DNA of 5,676 bases from JBBIVP01 sp037439705 [NCBI: bacterium] (GTDB lineage: Bacteria > JBBIVP01). The translations under genes were made by a program, and so were the position numbers. Below the pieces are notes generated by a model. That model ran no database searches. It worked only from the letters and a program-made list of their open reading frames with translations, and had not been told where the DNA came from. The stretch is taken from contig JBBIVP010000038.1 in NCBI GenBank assembly GCA_037439705.1, positions 7,532-13,207 on the forward strand. Direction: 5' to 3'. The first letter of the stretch is position 1. The number at the start of each line of letters is the position of its first letter. Positions 1-5,131 of the stretch are shown here, in pieces.

Positions 1-516
1 AGTCCGGCAGAAGAGGCTGGAATAAAAAGAGGAGATGTTATCATCTCCTTTGAAAGAAAGGAAATCCGGAATTCCAGAGAGTTACCAACTATTGTAGCTT
101 CAACCCCTGTCGGTAAAGTTGTGGATGTCGACATATTAAGAGATGGCAAAAAAATGACACTGAAGGTGAAAATCGGAAAAATGCCCGAGGAAGGAGAAAT
201 GGTTGCAGAAGGTGAAGAAGAAACAGTGGTAGAAGAAAAAATAGGGCTCAGAGTTCAAAATCTGACAAAGGAGATGGCTGAATCCCTTGGCATTAATGAG
301 CCATACGGAGTTATAGTAACCGAGGTGCTTCCAAATACACCCGCTGAAAATGCTGGTTTTCAAAGAGGAGATGTAATATTTGAGGTAAACAGAAAAATTG
401 TCCGGGATGTTGAGGAATTTAAAAGCCAGATTAAACAGGCGCTTGAAAAAAAGGTTGTCCTCTTTCTTGTAAAAAGAGGAAGGGCAACAATCTACATCGC
501 CTTGAAATTGAGATAA
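1..516 (+). CDS. HtrA/Deg-family serine protease, C-terminal part (PDZ1 end and PDZ2)
   Basis: Partial gene, open at the left edge; 171 codons and a TAA stop are visible. HtrA/DegP proteins are envelope proteases and chaperones that degrade misfolded periplasmic proteins. The window begins inside PDZ1, at the SPAEEAGIKRGDVI core (residues 1-14), and PDZ1 ends near residue 60. A glutamate-rich linker follows (about 60-80). PDZ2 then opens with GLRVQNLTKEMAESLGI, has the carboxylate-binding-loop-like YGVIV, and the SPAxxAG-RGDVI-type core NTPAENAGFQRGDVIFEVN. It ends in a final beta strand, IYIALKLR. Two tandem PDZ domains are the DegP/DegQ arrangement; the one-PDZ DegS type is excluded. The trypsin-like protease domain and its His-Asp-Ser triad lie upstream and cannot be checked. 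Fifty-four bases separate it from the next gene and no hairpin terminator is visible, so read-through is possible. Family call is confident; the exact DegP/DegQ/MucD assignment is not. Confidence 0.92.
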   Translation, partial: SPAEEAGIKRGDVIISFERKEIRNSRELPTIVASTPVGKVVDVDILRDGKKMTLKVKIGKMPEEGEMVAEGEEETVVEEKIGLRVQNLTKEMAESLGINEPYGVIVTEVLPNTPAENAGFQRGDVIFEVNRKIVRDVEEFKSQIKQALEKKVVLFLVKRGRATIYIALKLR

Positions 517-570
517 AGACCGAAATTAGTTTTTATTTTAAACAAAATTCACTCATGGTAGTATTAAGAG

Positions 571-1350
571 ATGAAAATTTTGTTTATACTTCTTTGTCTT
601 ATCACAGGATTCATCAGTGGATTTTCTGCAGGGTTTTTTGGTATAGGTGGAGGAATAATAAATGTTCCATTTCTTCTCGCCCTGTTCTATTTTTTTCAGA
701 ATGTTGGAGATCCGGTTAAAAAAAGCATTGCAAGTTCCCTTGCTGTTGTATTTATTGCTTCCCTTTCTTCCTCCTACACACATTTTAAAACAAACAGAAA
801 CCTTCTTCTTAAAAATATCATCATACTGGGCTCTGCAGGAGGAGCGGGAGCAATTATTGGAGCCCATATTGCAATTTCCATTAAATCCTTATATCTAAAA
901 AAAGCCTTTGGTCTAATTGAAATTCTGGCATCCCTCTACATACTGTTTCACAAAGAATCTGAAGACGGGAAAAAAAACGGCAATTCAGTTCTCCCCGGCA
1001 TTTTCGCATTTATTGCAGGAATTTTTTCTGCAACCTTTGGAATAGGCGGAGGTGTAATTTTTATACCTCTTATGAGATTTTCTACCTCATACTCCCTTCA
1101 TGATATCATAGGGTATTCAAGCGGAATGATACCATTTGCTTCTTTGTTCGGGATTTCCCAGTATTTATGGGTTGGACTCTCAAAGGGAAAAAATTTAATA
1201 AATTTTCAGGCTGTTATTCCAATGGCTTTAACAAGTATCATCGGAGCAAGGTTCGGAGCAAGGTGGGTTTATAAATTGAATAAAGAAAAACTGAAGGTTT
1301 TTTATTCATTATTTCTTTTTCTGATAGGATGTTATCTTATTTTCTCTTGA
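571..1350 (+). CDS. TauE/SafE (TSUP) family membrane transporter
   Basis: Complete 259-residue polytopic membrane protein, the usual TSUP (DUF81) length. The family includes exporters or importers of sulfite, sulfoacetate, taurine-related and other small organic anions; substrate cannot be read from sequence. Two homologous halves are visible. The first carries GFFGIGGGIINVP (G24-IGGG-28, P33) and the second TFGIGGGVIFIP (G157-IGGG-161, P166). The repeats are 133 residues apart, as expected for the family's internal duplication. Hydrophobic segments would give about seven or eight membrane helices, with a charged, Lys-rich loop near residues 129-138 between the halves. The start at 571 is forced: an in-frame TAG lies at 559-561. 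No good Shine-Dalgarno sequence precedes it, only AAGAG abutting the ATG. Neighbours (protease and macro-domain genes) give no hint of a sulfur pathway, so the generic name is safest. Confidence 0.9.
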   Translation: MKILFILLCLITGFISGFSAGFFGIGGGIINVPFLLALFYFFQNVGDPVKKSIASSLAVVFIASLSSSYTHFKTNRNLLLKNIIILGSAGGAGAIIGAHIAISIKSLYLKKAFGLIEILASLYILFHKESEDGKKNGNSVLPGIFAFIAGIFSATFGIGGGVIFIPLMRFSTSYSLHDIIGYSSGMIPFASLFGISQYLWVGLSKGKNLINFQAVIPMALTSIIGARFGARWVYKLNKEKLKVFYSLFLFLIGCYLIFS

Positions 1351-1375
1351 TGGTTATGGGAAAATTTAATAAAAT
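1347..1375 (+). promoter_or_regulatory. Candidate sigma-70-type promoter for the macro/opp operon
   Basis: TTGATG (1347-1352, four of six matches to TTGACA) is followed after exactly 17 bases by TAAAAT (1370-1375, five of six matches to TATAAT). The -35 box overlaps the TGA stop of the TauE/SafE gene. Transcription would start near 1382, just ahead of the ribosome binding site at 1384-1390, giving a very short leader. Such matches arise by chance in AT-rich DNA, so this is only a reasonable candidate. The spacing and position are its best support. Confidence 0.4.
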
Positions 1376-1383
1376 TTAAAAAA

Positions 1384-1390
1384 AAGGAGG
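1384..1390 (+). promoter_or_regulatory. Strong Shine-Dalgarno site for the macro-domain gene
   Basis: AAGGAGG lies four bases before the ATG at 1395. It is the strongest ribosome binding site in the window and fixes the start of the macro-domain gene. The contrast with the weak or absent sites before the TauE/SafE and peptide-binding-protein genes suggests that this is the entry point for ribosomes on the operon mRNA. Confidence 0.8.
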
Positions 1391-1394
1391 AGAA

Positions 1395-1946
1395 ATGGAG
1401 GTAAAGGTCGGAAATCTAATTATAGAGTGCATAAGGGGAGATATTGCGAATCAGCAGGGTATTGATGCGGTGGTAAATGCAGCCAATGCAATGTTAAAAC
1501 CGGGAGGAGGAGTTGCGGGTGCCATTCACAGGGCTGCAGGTCCTGAACTTGAAAAAGAGTGCCGAAAATATGCGCCGATAAAACCGGGAGATGCTGTAAT
1601 TACAAAAGGATACAGACTTCCAAACAAGTATGTGATTCACTGTCTTGGACCGGTTTATGGAGTTGACCATCCTGAAGATGAACTCTTGAGTAAATGCTAC
1701 AGAAATGCCTTAAAACTCGCGGAAGAACACAAAATTGAATCAATTGCATTTCCAGCCATTTCCACTGGAGCATTTGGATACCCTATGGAAGATGCAGCGG
1801 AGGTCGCTTTCAAAACCATTCTTTCAATGGTTGATGAATTAAAAAATGTAAAAAGAATAAGGTTTGTCCTTTATGCTGAAAAGGACCTCAAAATTCATGA
1901 GGAGGTTCTAAAAAAAATCCTTGAAGAAAAGGGACTGGCAAAATGA
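1395..1946 (+). CDS. Stand-alone macro-domain protein (ADP-ribose binding, possible ADP-ribosyl or O-acetyl-ADP-ribose hydrolase)
   Basis: Complete 183-residue cytoplasmic protein that is essentially one macro domain. Macro domains bind ADP-ribose; many remove it from proteins or deacetylate O-acetyl-ADP-ribose. Visible motifs in order: GDI (15-17, adenine-side Asp16), VVNAAN (26-31, with Asn31 aligning to Asn25 of E. coli YmdB), GGGVAGAIHRAAG (37-49, substrate loop), IHCLGPVYG (81-89) and the phosphate loop ISTGAFGYP (122-130). The overall order closely follows YmdB. One key difference is that residue 41 is Ala where YmdB has its catalytic Asp35. Binding is therefore well supported but YmdB-type catalysis is not; many AF1521-like thermophile proteins also lack this Asp. 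The C-terminal helix is Lys/Glu-rich. The next gene starts 13 bases downstream, so this gene heads the peptide-transporter operon. A role linking ADP-ribose to transport is not evident. Confidence 0.92.
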   Translation: MEVKVGNLIIECIRGDIANQQGIDAVVNAANAMLKPGGGVAGAIHRAAGPELEKECRKYAPIKPGDAVITKGYRLPNKYVIHCLGPVYGVDHPEDELLSKCYRNALKLAEEHKIESIAFPAISTGAFGYPMEDAAEVAFKTILSMVDELKNVKRIRFVLYAEKDLKIHEEVLKKILEEKGLAK

Positions 1947-1959
1947 AAGAAAATGATAA

Positions 1960-3480
1960 ATGCGTATAAGGGAATTTTTTCTAATTTTATTTATCATTTC
2001 ATGTTCCTCAGAAAAAAGTAAAGACCAGATTTACGGAATAATAAGCTCTGAACCACCATCACTTGACCCTGCTCTTGCTACAGACAGCGTTTCATATCTC
2101 ATTCTAAATAACATAATGGAGGGACTCACAAAATTTGATGAGAATATGAATGTGGTTCCGGGTCTTGCAGAAAGATGGGAAATCCTTGATGGAGGAAGAA
2201 AATTTGTTTTTCATTTAAGGGAAGCAAAGTGGTCTGACGGAAAAGAAATAACGGCAGATGACTTCATTTATGGATGGAAGAGGCTTTTAAACCCAAAAAC
2301 CGGGGCGGAATACGGCTATTTTCTATATCCTGTAAAGGGAGCGATGGATTTTAATACAGGAAGAATTAAGGAAATAGGCATCCAGGCAATTGATAAAAAA
2401 ACAATACTTGTTGAACTTGAGGAGCCGATAGTTTTCTTTCCAGCAATGGTAGCATTTATGTCAACATATCCACAGAGAAAAGACCTTGTTGAGAAATATG
2501 GAGAAAGGTGGCTATACCCTCCACACGGTGCATACTGCGGTCCTTTCATCCTGAAAAGATGGAAAAGGGATTATTCCATTGAACTTGAAGGAAATCCTTT
2601 TTATTACAGACCTGTTTCAAAAAAGGTGAAACTCTTTGTTGTAAGCGATGTGTCCTCTGCCATATCCCTTTACAAAAAGAATTTTATAGATTATATGGGC
2701 ATCCCTTCATTTCTTCTCTCTCATATAAAAAAGGGTGAGTTTGAAGGAGAAATTTTTTCCTTCCCCGCATTCAGGGGCTCGTATATTGGATTTAACACAA
2801 AAAAAGAGCCATTTGATTCTCCTCTTATAAGAAAGGCATTCGCCATGGCAATAGATAAGAATGAAATAATAAAGGTAATAGGAACTGGAATTCCAGCAAA
2901 CTCCTGGATACCTCCCGGAATGTTCGGACACAATCCATCAATAGGATTGGAGTTTGACCCCGAAAAAGCAAAGGAACTTCTGAAAGAGAGTGGAAAGGAA
3001 ATAAAGGAAATTTCGCTTTATTACAACTATACACCAGAAAATCACCTCATAGCCCAGAACATTCAGGAACAATGGATGAGAAATCTCGGCATAAAGGTCA
3101 AACTTGAAACAATGGAATGGAAGGCATTTCTCCAGATGGTAAAACTCTCTCCACCTCCTGCGTACAGGCTTGGATGGGCTGCAGACTATCCCGACCCTGA
3201 TAACTTTATGACATTGTTTACATCCACAAGTGGAAACAACCATACAGAATGGAAAAACGAAAGGTATGACAGGTTAATAGAACTTGCCAGGTCTGAACCG
3301 AATTTATCCCGAAGGCTAAAACTCTATAATGAAGCCCAGAAAATTCTTGTTGAGGAAGATGTTCCGATAATTCCACTCTTTTTCAATACGAACAATTACC
3401 TCGTTCATCCCTGTATAAAAAACTTCAATCCCGGAGCACTTGATATTATTTCATTTTATTCTGTAGAAAAGGAATGCTGA
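1960..3480 (+). CDS. oppA: Oligopeptide ABC transporter substrate-binding lipoprotein (SBP family 5, OppA-like)
   Basis: Complete 506-residue extracytoplasmic binding protein, normal length for family 5 (OppA/DppA). It would capture peptides and deliver them to the OppB/OppC-type permeases encoded directly downstream. The N-terminus is a short lipoprotein signal (MRIREFFLILFIIS, then C15), with lipobox I-I-S-C; Ser16 follows the lipidated Cys. Family motifs include FHLREAKWSDGKEITADDF (84-102), YCGPF (192-196), IGFNTKKEPFDSPLIRKAF (276-294) and LGWAADYPDPDN (404-415). The stretch DDFIYGWKRLLNPKTGAEY and the PANSWIPPGM element favour an oligopeptide (OppA) rather than nickel-binding type, but ligand specificity is inferred. 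The start is forced by an in-frame TAA at 1957-1959. Only a weak purine-rich site precedes it, so translation may depend on coupling to the macro-domain gene 13 bases upstream. Its end overlaps the next gene by seven bases. Cys193, Cys485 and the terminal Cys506 are unusual extras. Confidence 0.93.
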   Translation: MRIREFFLILFIISCSSEKSKDQIYGIISSEPPSLDPALATDSVSYLILNNIMEGLTKFDENMNVVPGLAERWEILDGGRKFVFHLREAKWSDGKEITADDFIYGWKRLLNPKTGAEYGYFLYPVKGAMDFNTGRIKEIGIQAIDKKTILVELEEPIVFFPAMVAFMSTYPQRKDLVEKYGERWLYPPHGAYCGPFILKRWKRDYSIELEGNPFYYRPVSKKVKLFVVSDVSSAISLYKKNFIDYMGIPSFLLSHIKKGEFEGEIFSFPAFRGSYIGFNTKKEPFDSPLIRKAFAMAIDKNEIIKVIGTGIPANSWIPPGMFGHNPSIGLEFDPEKAKELLKESGKEIKEISLYYNYTPENHLIAQNIQEQWMRNLGIKVKLETMEWKAFLQMVKLSPPPAYRLGWAADYPDPDNFMTLFTSTSGNNHTEWKNERYDRLIELARSEPNLSRRLKLYNEAQKILVEEDVPIIPLFFNTNNYLVHPCIKNFNPGALDIISFYSVEKEC

Positions 3481-4370
3481 AAAAAATCTTCGCTGGACTG
3501 ATTACTCTCTGGATTGTGTTAACCCTAACTTTCTTCATATTGAGGTGGATACCGGGTGGTCCATTTGACGAAGAAAAGGCATTGCCACCGGAAGTAAAGG
3601 AAAACATCTCTACGCTTTACGGACTGAACCTTCCGCTTCATGTTCAGTACATAAAATATATAAAATCCCTTTTAAAGGGAGATTTGGGACCATCTTTAAA
3701 ATTCAGGGATTTGAGGGTAAATAACATCATTTCTCAAGCGCTTCCTGTTTCGGCAAGAATTGGAATACTTGCCTTTTTTCTATCTCTCTTTCTTGGCATA
3801 TCTTTAGGACTGATGGAAGGGACCGGAAAAAATTTTTCAAGACCTGTTTCAGCGTTTTTCAGCATCCTCATCTCCTTTCCATCCTTTGGCTGGGCATCTC
3901 TTCTTCTGTTCTTTTTTTCCTACAAAACAGGCATTTTCCCACCCGCACTTCTTGAAACACTTTCTCATTATTTTCTCCCTGTTATAACACTTTCCATAAT
4001 TCCCACTGCCCACATAGGAATGCTTGTGGGTACGAGAGCAAGGGAGGAAAAGGAAAAAGGCTATTTTACCTTTCACCGCTCCCTTGGATTCAGTGAGGCA
4101 AAAATATACGGAAAGTTTTTACTCAAGAATGTTCTTTCTCCTGTGCTTTCCTCCATTGGACCACTTTTTGCCTATTTAATCACGGGGTCTTTCATTGTTG
4201 AAAAGATATTTGCGATTCCCGGACTTGGAAAATTCTTTGTCACATCTGTAATAGACAGAGACTACACCACTGTAATGGGGCTAACCCTTCTTTTCTGTTC
4301 AATCCTCATTGTGGTTAACATAATGACTGAATGGCTTTTGAGAATTATAGACCCGAGGGAAAGAAAATGA
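3474..4370 (+). CDS. oppB: Peptide ABC transporter permease, OppB/DppB type
   Basis: Complete 298-residue inner-membrane permease, slightly short for OppB/DppB (about 305-340). With OppC it forms the translocation pore. Features: helix 1 at about 4-24 followed by RWIPGGPFDEEKALPPEV, the typical periplasmic start of the large first loop; LYGLNLPLHVQYIKYI and LLKGDLGPSLKFRD matching the family's GL-x-PL-x-QY and GDLG-x-S elements; five more hydrophobic segments; and the signature FIVEKIFAIPGLGKFF near 237-252. The cytoplasmic EAA loop that docks the ATPase is present (about 186-223) but divergent: the usual YVRTARAKG is YFTFHRSLG (197-205), keeping the invariant Gly205. The start at 3474 overlaps oppA by seven bases; AAAAGGA abuts the ATG, so spacing is poor and re-initiation after oppA is likely. 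The stop overlaps the oppC start as ATGA. Family call is firm; substrate is inferred from the neighbouring binding protein. Confidence 0.93.
   Translation: MLKKIFAGLITLWIVLTLTFFILRWIPGGPFDEEKALPPEVKENISTLYGLNLPLHVQYIKYIKSLLKGDLGPSLKFRDLRVNNIISQALPVSARIGILAFFLSLFLGISLGLMEGTGKNFSRPVSAFFSILISFPSFGWASLLLFFFSYKTGIFPPALLETLSHYFLPVITLSIIPTAHIGMLVGTRAREEKEKGYFTFHRSLGFSEAKIYGKFLLKNVLSPVLSSIGPLFAYLITGSFIVEKIFAIPGLGKFFVTSVIDRDYTTVMGLTLLFCSILIVVNIMTEWLLRIIDPRERK
4355..4360 (+). promoter_or_regulatory. Shine-Dalgarno site deciding the oppC start at 4367
   Basis: GAGGGA lies inside the end of oppB, with GAGG eight bases before the ATG at 4367. An in-frame ATG also exists at 4331, but it has no ribosome binding site and would add twelve polar residues overlapping oppB by 40 bases. 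The 4367 start gives a canonical ATGA stop-start overlap and a protein that begins directly with the first membrane helix. Confidence 0.75.
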
Positions 4371-5131
4371 AGTGGGTTCTTCTTACATTTCTTTCCATTA
4401 TTGCTCTTGCCTGTATTTTTGCTCCATACATCACAAAAAAATCGCCCTACGAACAGAATATAGCCAAAATTCTCTCTGCACCTTCTTCTGAACATCCATT
4501 TGGAACAGACCAGCTCGGAAGAGACCTTTTTTCAAGGGTTCTTTATGGAGGAAGGACAACATTCATTATATCAACCATTTCAGCCTGTTTGAGCCTATTA
4601 ATTGGTACAGCAATAGGAATTCTTTCGGGATATAAAGGAGGAATTTTTGATACGCTCATCATGAGAATTCTTGACGGAATATATTCGTTTCCTGACCTTC
4701 TCACAATAATTATTCTTACTGTGCTACTCGGAAGAAAACCATCGGGAATTATCCTGTCCTTAAGCCTCACCACATGGGTGGTGGTGGCAAGAATAGTCAG
4801 AGGAGAAGTTATAAGGTTAAAAAATCTTGAAATGGTGGAAGCAGGGATAGCGCTCGGAGCAACTCACTGGCGGATAATCTTTTTTTACATTCTACCAAAC
4901 CTGAAGAACCTTTTAATCACTCTATTTGTTATGAGAATCCCGGGAGCGATTCTATCAGAATCCGTGCTTTCCTTTCTCGGACTTGGACTTGCTCCCCCAT
5001 CTGCAAGCTGGGGAATACTTGTAAACGAAGGCTGGAACCTTTTATTCTTCGCTCCTCATCTTGTTATTTTCCCGAGCATTTTCATCTTTCTCACCGTCCT
5101 TTCACTTTATCTTCTGGGGAAAAACCTGTGA
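4367..5131 (+). CDS. oppC: Peptide ABC transporter permease, OppC/DppC type
   Basis: Complete 254-residue inner-membrane permease, partner of OppB. The first helix (about 3-20) is followed by the family hallmark HPFGTDQLGRDLFSRVLYGG (43-62). The EAA ATPase-docking loop is well preserved: IVRGEVIRLKNLEMVEAGIA leads into LGATHWR, with E158-A159-G160 and invariant Gly164, then ILPNL. The element SFLGLGLAPPSASWG also matches the family. The start at 4367 is chosen over 4331 because of the GAGG site and the ATGA overlap with oppB. The C-terminus is unusually short: the protein stops at YLLGKNL, where relatives normally continue through a G-D-x-L-R-D-x-L-D-P tail, so about ten residues are missing. 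The TGA stop is part of the GTGA that begins the radical SAM gene. No ATPase gene follows within the window. The AT content is similar to the other opp genes. Confidence 0.93.
   Translation: MKWVLLTFLSIIALACIFAPYITKKSPYEQNIAKILSAPSSEHPFGTDQLGRDLFSRVLYGGRTTFIISTISACLSLLIGTAIGILSGYKGGIFDTLIMRILDGIYSFPDLLTIIILTVLLGRKPSGIILSLSLTTWVVVARIVRGEVIRLKNLEMVEAGIALGATHWRIIFFYILPNLKNLLITLFVMRIPGAILSESVLSFLGLGLAPPSASWGILVNEGWNLLFFAPHLVIFPSIFIFLTVLSLYLLGKNL
5116..5120 (+). promoter_or_regulatory. Probable Shine-Dalgarno site for the GTG-started radical SAM gene
   Basis: GGGGA ends seven bases before the GTG at 5128. It is a moderate match to the ribosome binding consensus but ideally spaced. It supports the GTG as the start, and the GTGA overlap with the oppC stop supports it further. 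No in-frame ATG occurs before the iron-sulfur motif. Confidence 0.5.

Noticed and set aside
517-570. Possible rho-independent terminator after the HtrA gene (T-rich run near 529-539)
   Set aside because: No GC-rich inverted repeat precedes the T run, so there is no stem to support a terminator.
553-867. 104-codon reverse-strand reading frame opposite the TauE/SafE gene
   Set aside because: It lies wholly under a gene with clear family motifs. Its translation is Ser/Cys/Lys-rich with no recognisable domain, and it has no ribosome site; it is a shadow frame.
1361-1378. AAATTT...AAATTT repeat before the macro gene as an operator
   Set aside because: Each half is a short AT palindrome expected by chance in such AT-rich DNA; no longer symmetry is present.
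2938-3243. 101-codon reverse-strand reading frame opposite oppA (with several shorter ones at 2316-3034)
   Set aside because: All sit antisense to conserved SBP family 5 motifs and translate to low-complexity or Cys/Phe-rich strings typical of antisense frames.
4331-4366. Upstream in-frame ATG as the start of oppC, adding twelve residues
   Set aside because: It has no ribosome binding site and a long overlap with oppB. The ATG at 4367 has GAGG eight bases before it and a canonical ATGA overlap.
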